Source of the DNA: Symbiodinium natans
Taxonomy: Eukaryota > Sar > Dinophyceae > Suessiales > Symbiodiniaceae
Assembly: GCA_905221605.1 (NCBI GenBank)
Contig: CAJNDS010002168.1
Span: forward strand, 1,013,347 to 1,077,346
DNA: 64,000 bases
Direction of reading: 5' to 3'
In this document: piece by piece, positions 32,736-43,867 of the stretch
Position numbering within the stretch: position 1 is the first letter of the stretch
Layout: every line of letters begins with the position of its first letter
Notes under the pieces: model-generated
What the model was told of the DNA's origin: nothing
Database searches by the model: none
The model's input: only the letters and a program-made list of their open reading frames with translations
Program-made: the position numbers and the translations under genes

Positions 32736-33077
32736 ACTAAACCCTCGACCCTAAACCCTAAGGTTCTGACTTCCAACGTTTACTGTGTAAGTGCTCGGGA
32801 GCTGGGGCCAGCTTAGTACTCATTATTAGCTCTGTCGCTTGAATTTCCTCGAAGGCCCCCGGAGTTTGAGCGTGCAACATGTTGAATTGCACACCCACGT
32901 CCAGTGGTTTTGCAGGGACAATCGCTGTGGCGTTGTGTCTGTTGCCAAGATGTGGCCTTCTGGCCATTCAACGTCCAAGGCAGTTCAGGCGATTCTTTCC
33001 TTGCTTGCCCGACCGCAGCCGTTAGAGCGCACCCTGGTATGGAGGAGGCGAGGGAACGCCTCTGCCGATCTTGCGAA

Positions 33078-33243
33078 CTAGATGACTTTCTCTGCATTTA
33101 GGCCAGCACTAGCAGCCCTATTTCTCTGACAGTATCTGCAGCCCTTTTGCAGCATTCTAGCATACTCTTTTGGTGACACAACAGGGTGACTCTCTGGTAC
33201 GGCCGAAACGCCATTTCGAGAGCCTGGGGCCTCAGAGGGATGT
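33078..33243 (-). CDS. Candidate terminal exon, unidentified
   Basis: After TTCTCAG (33250-33244) the minus strand is open for 54 codons to a TAG at 33080-33078 and includes VVSPKEYARMLQKGCRYCQR. The CxxC could be part of a small metal site. An overlapping minus-strand frame at 32967-32758, ending EHLHSKRWKSEP, may be a second transcript. Confidence 0.4.
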
Positions 33244-34235
33244 CTGAGAATGGGAGAAGGCGGGGTTTAACCGCAAATTCAGGTCATGATTCAGCATCCA
33301 CGGGTTGAGGGTCTAGGGTTCAGGGTCTGCCCCCTAAACCCTGAACCCTGAACCCTGAACCCTGAACCCTGAACCCTGAACCCTCTACCCTAAACCCTAA
33401 ACCCTAAACCCCAAACCCCAAACCCCAAACCCTAAACCCCTCGAAGCTCTTGGGTCCTCAGGAGGATGTCTGTGGCACCAAGGCAGGGCCGCGCGCCAGA
33501 CAGGAGGGACACCGGGGTGTTGAGGTGTTGAGGCGCGGGGGTTAGGTTTTAGGGTTTAGGGTTTGGGGTTTAGGGTTTGGGGTTTGGGGGTTTGGGGTCC
33601 AGGGTCTGGGAACTGCCCTAAACCCTAAGCCCTAGGCCCGAAACCCGGAACCTTAAACCCTACCCCTAAACCCTCCACCCTAAGTGGCTTTGGGTTGAGG
33701 CCCTTGAAGTGTTGGGACCTTTCTTCCGTATTCCCCTGCTTCTTCATATTCTGGAGATGATTTAAACAAGTAAGGTACCTTGAGTACTCTTGAGCGTTTC
33801 TTTGTTGAGTGTTTTTTGGCGGGGGAGTGGGAGGTCAGGGTTGAGGGGTTTGGAGTCAGGGCGTTGGATCCTTGGGGCGCACCCTAAACCTTAAACCCTA
33901 AACCCTAAACCCTGGGACCCTAAACCCTAAACCCTACACCCTAAACCCTAAACCCTAAACCCTAAACCCTACACCCTATATACACCCTACACCCTACACC
34001 CTAAACCCTAAACCCTAAACCCTAAACCCTACACCCTAAACAAGCCTTAAACCCTAAACCCTAAACCCTAAACCCTAAACCCGAAAACGTTGTTTCTTGA
34101 GCCGTGCTTTTGCACAGCTCCGGAGGTGTCACCTTGAGCCTGGTTGCCAAGATCGCTGCTTGTGTCACCCTCTAAATACCAGCACCCTAAACCTTAAACC
34201 CTAATCCCTAACCCTAAACCCTAAACCCTAAACAG

Positions 34236-34512
34236 GGATCCCGGGAGACCATCTGAAGAACCTCGGTGCGAAGTCTTTAGACGCGCGTGCCCGAAAAGCC
34301 ATTGCAAGGTGGGGAAACCGGCAAGACAGATTTCGCTTGGGGCCTCAGAGATTGCGCGCGGACTCTTAGGGTTTAGGATTTAGGATTTAGGGTTTAGGGT
34401 TTAGGATTTAGGTTTTAGGGTTTAGGGTTTAGGGTTTAGCAGGCGCTGTTGCTTTTTTTAGCCCTTCGCCTCGGAGCTAGTCTTTGGACCCAAAGACTGC
34501 GACAACCTTCCT
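34236..34512 (+). CDS. Two phase-matched candidate exons
   Basis: 34236 to about 34324 (after AAACAG, GA donor) includes GDHLKNLGAKSLDARARKAI. 34462-34512 follows a T7 tract ending in TTTAG, has a GC donor, and reads PFASELVFGPKDCDNLP. Both borders are phase 0. A TTTAGGG array (34370-34440) fills the intron. Protein unidentified. Confidence 0.45.
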
Positions 34513-35124
34513 GCGCCTTCACTGAGCCAACGCCCCCAACCCGACATCCTAAACCCTAAGCCCTAAACCTTAAACCCTAAGCCCTAAACCCTAAACCCTA
34601 AACCCTAGACCCTAAACCCCAAACCCGAAACCCTAAACCCTAACCCGAAAGGGTAGTAAGTGTCTGCCAAGGAGGGCTTCCCACGTGGCAGTTCTCGATT
34701 CTGCCCCAGGCGATGCTTTCAGGGGGCACTGGAGCCTGATTCCACGGGTTTAGGGTTTAGGGTTTAGGGTTTAGGGTTTAGGGTTTAGGATTGACACTAT
34801 CAAGGTTCATGCGTAGTTTGGGTCATAAGAACCCTCAATAGGGTTGTAACCACATAATATAGCTAGAGCCCATGCACAAAGCTTGGGTGATTTGTGAGTC
34901 TCAGACTTGTGCAACCGGGGTCTGAAGTCATGAGGGGAGAATCCGCTACCATCTCAAGCGAAGCACAACTCAATGCCAAGTCTCAACTAAGCAGCTCGAT
35001 GGCACGTGCACCCAATTAGAGGGGGCACGTGCACCCAATTAGAGGGGGTGTCGGAACAGCCTGAAATTCAGGCTCGTGCGTTTAGGGTTTAGGGTTGAGG
35101 GGTTGAGGGTTTAGGGTTCTTTAG

Positions 35125-35327
35125 AACTGGAGAAGGGTACCTTAGAGGCTCTTGAGGAACTAGTTCAGCCGCCATCAGTGCCCTGCAGGAGGCAAGTGTG
35201 GAGAGAGATCCCCTTTCGCCCGGTCCTTGTGGGTTCACTTGCTTTGAGGGTTCTGACTTATCTTGCAGGTAAAGCCCAGATGCAGGGCTCCTTGAGGGTG
35301 TTTATGGAGTATCAAGCTTCATTGTAG
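35125..35327 (+). CDS. Candidate terminal exon, unidentified
   Basis: After GGTTCTTTAG the frame is open for 66 codons to a TAG at 35325-35327. It reads LEKGTLEALEELVQPP near its start and VLVGSLALRVLTYLAGKAQM further on. It directly follows a TTTAGGG array. No family was recognised. Confidence 0.45.
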
Positions 35328-35329
35328 TA

Positions 35330-35860
35330 GCCCAAAAGCCTAGACAACCGTGCCAGAACACCAAGAAGCCAGCACGAAAACAGGGTGCTCAGCACATGTG
35401 TTGAACAGCTCTCTCACACCAAAGCTTGTTTGGACGTCTACTGCACCTGCTGGAGATTTTGTGCTTTCTGCCTCTTTGACCACTACTCTCCTGGGCATTC
35501 TCTTAAAAACGCAAAGGATCCCTGTCTCAACCTTATCTCCTTCATTTGCCTCGACTCATGCCGTTGCCTTTGTCTTTCATGGCTAGGATTTCTCCCAGAG
35601 CCCCTGCAAGACCACCACAACGTCGAAATGCACCCCGCAAAAATCCTCCAGCACTCCAGGACCGCTTGAAGAAACCACTTCAAGACCATGCCGGAACTAC
35701 TGCAAGACCACAGCAAGCTCAACTCCCCCCTGAACGACTTCCGACACGTGAAGCCAACCCATCCAATAGCAAAACGCGCGGAGAGAAGAGTGCATTCAAG
35801 AATGGTGCAAGCCCCAGAAAGCGCCCGGACCTGGACGGGAGCACGATTTCGAGGGTTTAG
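35330..35860. other. Conflicting frames, no gene called
   Basis: Overlapping 78-104-codon plus-strand frames in different phases. The words GCAAGACCAC and CTCCAGCACTCCAGGACC recur, so part of the tract is a degenerate short repeat. Confidence 0.4.
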
Positions 35861-35975
35861 AGTTTAGGGTTTAGGGTGTAGGGTGTAGGGTTTAGGGTTT
35901 AGGGTTTACGGTTTAGGGTGAGTACGGAATTACAGGGGACCTCGGCCGGAGCGCGATTTGTTTCAATGTTTGCAG

Positions 35976-36047
35976 GGCCTGGAACATTGAGAGGACATCA
36001 TGGGTTTCGAGGCTTCGTGAACACCTTGAAACCACGCCGTGCCCCAG
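35976..36047 (+). CDS. Candidate internal exon, unidentified
   Basis: Acceptor TTTGTTTCAATGTTTGCAG, frame LRGHHGFRGFVNTLKPRRAP, GC donor. The minus strand is also open here (LETHDVLSMFQALQTLK) with a GTAAGT nearby at 36060-36055, so the strand is not certain. Confidence 0.3.
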
Positions 36048-36559
36048 GCTTTTCACTTACGTGGCCCTCTTCCACTTCAAGGTCCACAGGGCTTGAGGAC
36101 TTTAGAGAGGGCGGAAGGGCTTTCCCACCCCTAAACCACCATAAACCCAACCCTAAACCCTAAGCCCTAAACCCGAAGCCCCAAACACTAAACCCTGAAC
36201 TCTAAACCCTAAACCCTGAACCCCAAAGAAGGCGGCTGTGCCCCGCACCCGAGTTTGCTGTTTGTGGGTTCATAATCCCGACATCCCTGCCTTGAAAGGC
36301 TCCCCAGACCCCACCCTCGAAACCTCCCAACCCTCCGAAGACGGTTTCTTTTTGTGTCTAGGGTTTAGGGTTCAGGGTTTAGGGTTTACGGTTTTTACGT
36401 TTCACGGAGGTCAGGGCTGAGGTTTCTTGCGGATTGGAAAGCGCCGAAAAGGTGTTCTGCCATGAGCGCCGGCACACGGCAGACCGGTACAGCGGGGGCA
36501 AAGAGTGAGCCCCCCCCCCGCCGCAGCCAGAACGACTAGGCTCCTGCAGCAATGATCAC

Positions 36560-36696
36560 TTGGGACGTTCCCCCTTATACGAATAGGGGTTCTAATAGGA
36601 GGTACTATAATTACTATAATCTCTTTTAAGGACTGTTAGTATAAGGTAGGAGGTACGATAATCTCTTTTAAGGACTGTTAGTATAAGGGGGGAACA
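36560..36696. mobile_element. MITE-like element, family A, copy 6
   Basis: TTGGGACGTTCCCCC at the left. The right inner arm (ATAATCTCTTTTAAGGACTG) occurs twice in tandem, and the outer right end is truncated at GGGGGGAACA. Confidence 0.8.
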
Positions 36697-36782
36697 GCGT
36701 AGTTGTCGAGTTAAGTGTGTTTTCTCGGGGCTTGGCTTCTCCGACTTCGGGGATTCAGCTTCGGCTCTAAGAGGCAGAGAGG

Positions 36783-36855
36783 GACACACACACTCACACT
36801 CACACTCAGACTCACACGCCTACCCACCCAGGCACGCAGGCAGGCAGGCAGGCAT
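36783..36855. repeat. (ACTCAC)n and (GGCA)n microsatellites
   Basis: CACACTCACACTCACACTC followed by CAGGCAGGCAGGCAGG. Confidence 0.9.
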
Positions 36856-36990
36856 ACACATACGTACCTGCAGATGCACAAGAATCTACATGGGGGAGAT
36901 TTTGGCCCCGCTTCTTCACCCTATAAGCCCCAAACCTCAAACCCTAAACCCTAAGCCCTAAACCCCAAACCCTAGACCCTGAGCTCCCAG

Positions 36991-37079
36991 GTACTCCTGG
37001 GTCATCAAGCGACGCTTCTCGGACTTCCAGGCGTTGGACGCCGGGCTCCGGTACCTGCCGCCTCCCTGCCTTTCTGGGC
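36991..37079 (+). CDS. PX-domain exon of an otherwise unresolved gene
   Basis: PX domains bind phosphoinositides and sort proteins to endosomal membranes. The exon follows AGCTCCCAG and ends at a GTGAGAG donor. It reads YSWVIKRRFSDFQALDAGL and then RYLPPP, matching the PX core W-x-V-x-[KR]-R-[FY]-S-D-F-x-x-L with the following L-P-P. The Arg that contacts the lipid phosphate corresponds to the R in KRRFSDF. Flanking exons were not identified. The upstream island at 36430-36510 and the downstream terminal-like exon at 38812-38899 are possible partners. Confidence 0.55.
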
Positions 37080-37087
37080 GTGAGAGG

Positions 37088-37260
37088 GTTGAGGGTTTAG
37101 GGTTTCCTAAACCCACGGTTTAGGGTTTAGGGTTAGGGTTTAGGGTTTAGGGTTTAGGGTTTAGGGTTTAGGGTTGAGGCTTTAGGGTTTAAAGGGTTTA
37201 GGGCTACGGGCTTGGCCTTTAGGGTTTGGGTTTGAGGTTTGGCGTTTAGGGGGCCGAACA
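37088..37260. repeat. TTTAGGG array after the PX exon
   Basis: TTTAGGG heptamers with TTGAGGG and TTTAAAGGG variants, beginning nine bases after the PX exon donor. Confidence 0.9.
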
Positions 37261-37269
37261 AAAGGAACG

Positions 37270-37660
37270 TATACCAAGAGGAACCTATACACCCTTGAAA
37301 AAGGTGGGGTCGGTTGCCTTGTTCATTTTTTGGGATATGTAGCTTGTAATTGCAAGCATCGCCAGTTCCTTTCATAAACTCGCACACCGTGTCGCAAGCC
37401 TTAATGAGTGGCGTACCCGGGGCGTTTGAAGTCCGATGGCCCGGTGTCAAGCCTCTTCTTGGGTATTTTACCCCCTGAGCCTCTGTCCGAGCCTTGTACT
37501 GTACTGAAACCCAGCACGGATGAGCCTCCTACCCGCGCATCCAACGTGTAGTGTCTAGCGAGCCTGCTGGCGTCCAAACAGTGCACGAACATGGTCTTGC
37601 CCTCAGAACTAGGAGCTCGTGATGCTCGTAGGCAGTGACGGCCTTCCCACAAGGAAGCTT
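37270..37660 (-). CDS. Candidate minus-strand exons, unidentified
   Basis: Two minus-strand frames look protein-like: one near 37590-37500 (GKTMFVHCLDASRLARHYTL) and one near 37410-37260 (KGTGDACNYKLHIPKNEQGN). Exon borders are not clear and no family was recognised. Confidence 0.3.
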
Positions 37661-38811
37661 ATAGATGTAGAATGTGTAAATAAAGGAATAAGTAACTAAA
37701 CTAAAAACTAAATGAATAAACATGTATATATATATGTACATGGATATTTCAAAAGGAAGAGGCAGAAGCCCATAAGGGACGCTCAGCCCAAAAGCCCGAA
37801 TTCCCAAAACCCCCGCACCCTTAAACTCTTCAGCCACTGAATCCCTTCATTCCCCGCAGTCCTCCCCCCACCCCCCCCTCGACACCCGATGGTGGAAGCG
37901 GCCGCAGCGGCGGGAGCTGGGGCCAAAGCATGCCGTGATGCCGTGATGCAAGGGATTTCTCAGAAAGTTGCTCTGGATTGCAGGGCCCTTCGAAGCTTCT
38001 AGGCGTAATTTATAGCAGGGCTCCTTGTCACAAGAAGATCCCCCCCAAAAGGCCCACATATTGACAACCTCCGTGTGTTACCTCATGGGTTCGATTTCTT
38101 GTGGAGGTTAGTGAGTCATAAATGGGGTTGGAAGTCGGGCAGCTGTACTTATACTTGGATACTACCTATATGAGGTACTTGTCATACTCTTTTTGAAGCT
38201 ACCCATGAACCTTCAAGCACCCCTAGGCGATGTTTGCCAGATGTGCTAGAACCTGTCTCTCTCTCACTCTCTCTCGCACTCAACACTAGACGCTCCCTAG
38301 ACCCGACCGTGTGCCCGAGGCCTCGCCCCTTCTGTCGCACCTCGCGCGGGCCTGTGCCAGTGTTGGGGGCATTCCGGTGTTGCGGGGGGAAAGCGCCCAG
38401 GCAAAGCCACGAGCCGAGGCGTCCGAACTCCGGACCCTCCAGGCGTGATTGGACGTTGGTCTTGCATAGCGCATATGGGTTTTAGGGCTTAGGGTTTTGG
38501 GTTTAGGGTAACGTTATGAGTGCATAGGGCGTGAGGTTTAGATGGGTGATATAGAAGCGTCGGAGTTTTCTTTGTGAGGATGTTGAGGGCTTAAGGTTCA
38601 GGATCTTCGCGCCTATCGAGGATTGTCAAGCACCCTATTCTCGTCGACCCATTCCCGGCTAAAAAACCTCTATGGGAGGGATCAGGATGTCTGCATTTGT
38701 TTTAAGAAGCAGTTTTTGCTTTGCCTAAACCCTTCCTTGCGGCTGCTGGGTCTTTGGCTTACATCCGGTGCTGTGGCTTTCCCTAAGTACACGATGTTTT
38801 GTGCACTGCAG

Positions 38812-38899
38812 GCAAGGGTTGGCCAAGGTGGAACGGAAGCACGGGCCAGCGGTTTTGCTAAGCTTTCCTCCCAGGGGTGCCTGAAAACTACGCGATAAC
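38812..38899 (+). CDS. Candidate terminal exon, unidentified
   Basis: Acceptor TTTTGTGCACTGCAG, frame ARVGQGGTEARASGFAKLSS, TAA stop at 38897-38899. Weak call. Confidence 0.3.
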
Positions 38900-39286
38900 A
38901 TGCGAATACGGTAGGTTAGGCCCGTTACTCAAATAACGTGTGTTTCAGGGTATCGGCTGCAACTGTGCTTGTGGTCACGGGTGAGGTATAGTGTGCCTCG
39001 CAGCAGTGACCTGGAGCCCCCACTCCTTTCCTGCAACTTTTGGCGGGGGCGATCAATTGCAACAGTTGAGAACTGTTTTCCTTCAAGAACTGAGGCAATA
39101 GAGGTTTTCTTTGCAAGGAAACGGGCCCTCGTGGAATCTGGGCACCCTCGAGGTTTCGGGCTCCAGGCTAAACCCTAAACCCTACACCCTCAGCCCAATC
39201 AGAGGGGACCAGGCAGTGTGGCATGGCGGCGAACGCAAGGGGATTCGGCAAGCCTACGGAGAACGTGGTTCTCTCTTTACAGAAAC

Positions 39287-39376
39287 ATACGTATGTGTAT
39301 GTATGTATGTAGGTAGGTAGGTAGGTACGTAGGTAGGTAGGTATGTATGTATGTAGATATATATATATATATATGG
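39287..39376. repeat. (GTAT)n/(GTAG)n/(TA)n microsatellites
   Basis: GTATGTAT and GTAGGTAG blocks followed by alternating TA, ending at 39374. Confidence 0.95.
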
Positions 39377-39539
39377 TCACACCCCCCCCATGATCCATAT
39401 GTATCCTTTTCTTGCTTGTCCTTCTGCACCTGTGCTTATTTGCACATATGGTTGATGTGAAAAAACACCGGTATTTACGATACTTTCGTGTCTTGCCATG
39501 TCTGAAGGTACAACTTGCCATTGATTATCTACACTTTTA

Positions 39540-40790
39540 AACAACAAAAATCTACAAACAGAATCCGTTTCTGGATTTGGTTTTGTGTGGTTTGCTAATC
39601 TCTGTTATTCACTCTATAGTAGCTTCCAATATACACCTTCTTGAACTTCAACAATATTCATTGATTAGATAAATATTACCTTATAAACCATTGTATAATG
39701 CATGAACATAAAAGAAGAGATGAAGGGGTTTCAAATAAAGCACCCAACACAAGAAGCAGACTACATAATGAAGTTAGAGACGAATTCGCAAAGACAGAGA
39801 CATTCTTAACGGACACGCAAGGACTTAAATTAGCGTATGAGAATCCTGACGGGATGTATCAAAAATGGTTCTATTTTATACATTGCTGGGACTAAAAGCT
39901 GTAGAGATGTTTATGGTGATTGAAACCTTCCTTTATATAAGACGCAACTGACTCAGTGTTATAAAGATGTAGATAAGTTCATTCAAGATGGTTTTTTTGC
40001 AATAGACGGTTAAAGAAAAGAAGAAACTGGAATTTCTGGTATTGTAAGTCACAGTTTAGGTTCAGCATCGGGACAACAAATAAACAATGATTATGGGAAT
40101 GTATTCAGAAGTCGTAGCTATGGTTCTCCTTATTTATCAGGACAACGACCAGAAGACACTGGGACAAAACATATGAATACGGAAAGTAGAAGACCCCGTT
40201 AGTATGTTTGAAAAAGGAAGTATAACATCAAAGACATCAACATTAGACCCTCTACAAAAACATCCTTATGAAGATATAGGCAATGTTAAAAACAAAGCAG
40301 GACATCTACCTATAACCGAAGAAGAGTTTTTAACAACAGTTTGATGCCATAATCATTTCATAAGAAAGCAACAACATACGAACAAATAGAGACATCGAAG
40401 ATAGAGAAGCAATTTAAACAACATGCTTACGAAGAGATAAGAAAGTTAGTTGAGAATAATTAAGTAGATGAAGCAGTTAAGCAGGTGAAAGGTAGGAAGA
40501 AGAATAATAGTAAGACGCTTCATATAGTTTTGAATTACTTCATTGAATACAAGTTGAAGGTATGTATATGTAATCAAATTATCTATGCTATTTATATATC
40601 ATGGAAACTTTTAGTCCCGCAGATATCCTCATTGACGTTTAAGACCAAAACGATTGTTGGATTTAAACCATTGCGTGGCCTCTTCTCACAAGTTAGATAT
40701 TTGCCGTCAAAAAATATGGGAAACTTACCAATTGAAATAGAATTGGTAACTAATGCTACTAATTGTATCAATTACCGCAGTCAGAATGTC
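39540..40790. other. AT-rich island, probably inserted foreign DNA
   Basis: Base composition drops to clearly AT-rich compared with the roughly 50% GC flanks. It contains the broken lipase-like frame (39698-40344), a further short frame read from about 40350 (YEQIETSKIEKQFKQHAYEE) and a possible ATG-started frame near 40601 (METFSPADILIDV) that is quickly broken. No telomere arrays or family A-C elements occur in it. The composition and gene remains suggest an integrated virus or virus-like element. Confidence 0.55.
39698..40344 (+). pseudogene. Broken lipase-like (alpha/beta-hydrolase) gene, virus-type
   Basis: Reading across at least two frame changes and two internal stops gives, in order: TDTQGLKLAYENPDGMYQKW; SILYIAGTKSCRDVYGD; VSHSLGSASGQQINNDYGN, carrying the S-H-S-L-G nucleophile elbow (family G-x-S-x-G with the first Gly changed); SRSYGSPYLS; and EDPVSMFEKGSITSK, where the catalytic Asp of lipase class 3 type proteins is expected. 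This layout resembles the lipase-like genes carried by Polinton-like viruses and related integrated DNA elements of protists. The frame breaks (TGA near 39925, TAA near 40012, a shift near 40200) mean it is not functional. The assignment rests on motif order. Confidence 0.55.
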
Positions 40791-40794
40791 AAGA

Positions 40795-41545
40795 GATTTC
40801 GGGAAAACTCGAGCCGGCTCGAATTTTCCGAAAAATCTCCAGGCACCAGGTCACCACAACTCGAGCAGGCTCGAATTTTCCAAAAAAAACCTGCATTCTG
40901 TCATCTATGAGACCTTGGGGTCACACAGCCATGGTTTCAGCATATTTTTAGAAAATTCGAGCCGGCTCGAATTTTCCGAAAATTCTTGAAGCTCCAGGTC
41001 TCGAAAACTCGAGCAGGCTCGAATTTTCCAAAAAAAACCTAAATTATGTCATCTATGAGGCCTTGGGGTCACACAGCTATGGTTTCAGCATTTATTTTAG
41101 AAAACTCGAGCCGGCTCGAATTTTCCGAAAATTCTTGAAGCTCCAGGCAGTAGATTGCCGAAACACGACCAGGCTCGAATTTTCCAAAAAGAACCTAACT
41201 TTCAGGATCTACCGGGCTGCTGGAGCCATAGATCCTGAAATTTAGGTTTTTTTTGGAAAATTCGAGCCTGGTCGTGTTTCGGCAATCTTCTGTGTCAGTT
41301 TTTTTTGGAAAATTCGAGCCGGCTCGAATTTTCCTAAAATTCTTGAAGCTTTAGGTCTCGAAAACTCGAGCAGGCTCGAATGTTCCAAAAAAAACCGAAC
41401 TTTCAGGATCTACCGGGCTGCTGGAGCCATAGATCCTGAAATTTAGGTTTTTTTTGGAAAATTCGAGCCTGCTCGTGTTTGGGCGACCTACTGTGTCAGT
41501 TTTTTTTGGAAAATTCGAGCCGGCTCGAGTTTTCTAAAAAAGCAT
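40795..41545. repeat. Nested foldback array of a 28-bp palindrome
   Basis: Eleven copies of AAAATTCGAGCCGGCTCGAATTTT-type palindromes (variants with GCAGGC or GCCTGG at the centre) lie near 40806, 40860, 40960, 41008, 41103, 41165, 41260, 41310, 41365, 41460 and 41516. Two larger hairpins contain them: 41152-41211 pairs with 41229-41288 (60-bp arms, 17-base loop), and about 41357-41412 pairs with about 41430-41486. Spacers such as TTCTTGAAGCTCCAGGTCTCG and the CACACAGCTATGGTTTCAGC segment also repeat. No coding capacity. Confidence 0.9.
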
Positions 41546-41701
41546 GATTTTTTCGGGTATTTTTCTACCTTGTTGGTGTAAATGACCTGCCTGACTTGAA
41601 ATGATATAGGTTTTTATCGGCCCTGTCGGTGTTTTTGTCGCTAGCTCATAGCCCCCTCTCCTCCCAAGATCCATCTGTTTCGAAGCAGAAACGTGGATCA
41701 T

Positions 41702-41748
41702 GGGGGGGGGGGGGGGGGGGGCGTGAGCATATATATATATATATATGT
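41702..41748. repeat. G20 run and (AT)n
   Basis: Twenty G in a row (41702-41721), then CGTGAGC and alternating AT. Confidence 0.95.
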
Positions 41749-42084
41749 AGAGCATACATGTACAGACATAGAGGTATCGATGCATAGATAGGTTTGTATA
41801 TATACACATATGCTTATATACAACGGTATCAACGTTTGTGTCTGTACATGCATTCTGGGAACATGTGTCATGTGTCCGTCTCAGAAGCAGTTTGTACTGA
41901 GCAGGAGGCGACCGACCCGGCTTTGTGTTGCTGGGCTGCAACAGGCAGGGCGCCTCGAGCAAAAGCCTTTAGGGTTTAGGGTTTAGGGTTGCAAGGGGTT
42001 CCCCAGGTTCGCAGTGTTGCTGTACCCATGCTCAGCAACCAGAACTTTTCCACAATTGCGACTGATTGCTGCTTGCCCTTTCAG

Positions 42085-42549
42085 TCGCTCTCGAGCTGGA
42101 CAGTTCTGTTTCGGACCGTTGTCAGAGTTTGCAAAGAATAGCCCAGACTACAGAGAAGCCTCCGGTTTGGGTACTGGAAACCCTCAACGCCCTAGACACC
42201 CTTTCTCACCCTGAATGCCCTAAACTCTCTAAAGCTTGCAATCAAGAAAGCCCTTACCCGCCCGCAGGGCTCGAGCAACGGGCGGCTGACGCGGAGCTGC
42301 TTCCGGCCGATGCGGCGCGTAGGGTTTTAGGGTTTTGGAGTTTTAGAGGTTTAGGATTTTAGGCGGAGGGTTGAGGGTGAAATGTCCAAAGCAACCCCCA
42401 TATAGTTTGTGGGTTCGGAATTCCTACCCGAATCCCGGAGTGTAGGCTATGTAGGCTGGAATTGCAGGGTTTAGGGTGCCTACAGCCCCAAGAATGTGAC
42501 AAGGCGGAGGTCCTCTCCAGATGCTTTGCCACGCTGGGAGGCTGCCGGG
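42085..42549 (+). CDS. Three candidate exons of one unidentified gene
   Basis: 42085 to about 42163 has a strong acceptor (GCTTGCCCTTTCAG) and reads ALELDSSVSDRCQSLQRIAQ. 42268-42318 (after CCGCCCGCAG, GT donor) reads LEQRAADAELLPADAA. 42493-42549 (after CCCCAAG, GT donor) reads CDKAEVLSRCFATLGGCR. All three are helix-like and on the same strand. Phases between them allow joining, but this is not proven. No family was recognised. Confidence 0.45.
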
Positions 42550-43063
42550 GTCTTGAAATTTGGTGGCGACTTGGACCTAGGACTGGGGGGGTTTAGGATT
42601 TAGGGTTTAGGGTTGAGGGTATGTGAGGGCACAAGCTTGGACGTTCTTTTGACACTGATCAGACTGCTCTGTCGTGTCTCGCACGTGTGGGTGTGTCTTG
42701 TGTGCGAACCTTCCCGGTGCCAGGTCGTGGGGGCCTCACAGAAGCCTGGTGCGAGGCCGGTCCCTGTAGAGCTACCTTGCACCTCAAAAAAGGGTAAACA
42801 GACCCCATGATTAAGGCACCCTTCCCTTTTTCAAGAGTGCATAATAGGAAGGTTTCTCTAGGCAGGTCTTAGTCTCTGCGGGTATACCCCTTTGGGGGGA
42901 GGTTGTGGGGACCCTATGCCGTTATGCCACGTCCCAGCCCTAAACCCTAAGCCCTAGCCCTAAACCCTAAACCCTAAACCCTAAACCCTAAACCCGATAC
43001 CCTAAACTTGGGGCAAGGACCTCATGCGCTCGATATCCCGCTTTCACGCCCGTTCGCACTCAC

Positions 43064-43490
43064 CTCCCGCGCCAGGCCGCTGCACCTGTACTGGCAGTTG
43101 GGGCCCTGTGTGGTTTTGCCGGTTTAGGGTTTAGGGTTTAGGGATTTTAGGTTTAGGGTTTAGGGTTTCGGGTTTAGGGTTTAGGGATTTAGGTTCTGTG
43201 GGATTGTTGGTGTGAATGGTGCCATGGGATCTACAGCCTGGACTTCAGAATCGCAATGCCTAACGTCATCCAGGCAGTCGCTTGACCTTTTAGGGTTTAG
43301 GGTTTAGGGTTTAGGGTCCTGTTCAGGAGAACGTTGTTGCTGCGCGTCTCGGTTCTCACGCTGGGACTGCTCTGCGTGCAACTCTCGCCTAGCAGTCCCA
43401 AGAACCATGGCGCAATCGTTTTAGAGGTTAGTCGTCGCGACTGCCTCCGTTACTTGCCTTCGAGCGCCTAGCGAGGCACTCGCCCACCTG
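43064..43490 (-). CDS. Three candidate exons, minus strand
   Basis: 43490-43458 (after CCGCAG, GCAAGT donor), 43388-43319 (after CTGCTAG, GA donor; RELHAEQSQRENRDAQQQRS, coiled-coil-like) and 43105-43064 (after CACAG, canonical GTGAGT donor; NCQYRCSGLARE). The frame of the first exon is ambiguous (QVGECLARRSK or an alternative that fits the next exon phase). Unidentified. Confidence 0.45.
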
Positions 43491-43867
43491 CTGCGGGCAC
43501 GTGAAGGGGCCCCCTGCCTCAGAAGCCAGTCTCGTCACATCTGGGGTTCTCCGAAATCTGGGGGTACCTTTTTTGGGGGTCCTTTATGATAAGGGATCCC
43601 TGAGTTGTCGTAAAGTCCCATCCGTTCACAGCAAAATCCAAGGAACCAGCGAGTTGGGCCATGTTGCACCTGTACGTTGCAGGTTAGGTTGAACAGACCT
43701 CCACGGAATGGGGGGGGGGGGGCGGTTTAGGGTTTAGGGTTTAGGGTTTTTAGGGTGTGTCACTCACCCAGGACCGCCAGCGCCTGCGTGAGTCCTTGGT
43801 CAGTGAGGCCAGTCTTAGTGCTTTTTACTCAATTGGACCCTCAGTCCCATACCTGGACCCAGTTAGA

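Larger units (their letters stand above)
32738..36980. repeat. Telomere-type arrays, cluster 5
   Basis: Arrays at 32738-32760, 33300-33440 (CCCTGAA then CCCTAAA), 33540-33670, 33880-34085 (with CCCTACA variants), 34186-34232, 34370-34440, 34545-34645, 34747-34793, 35080-35120, 35855-35925, 36148-36230, 36360-36390 and 36938-36980. Orientation changes repeatedly. Confidence 0.9.
41966..43760. repeat. Telomere-type arrays, cluster 6
   Basis: Short TTTAGGG arrays at 41970-41990, 42597-42617, 43123-43195, 43290-43316 and 43727-43760; CCCTAAA at 42938-43010. Confidence 0.9.
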
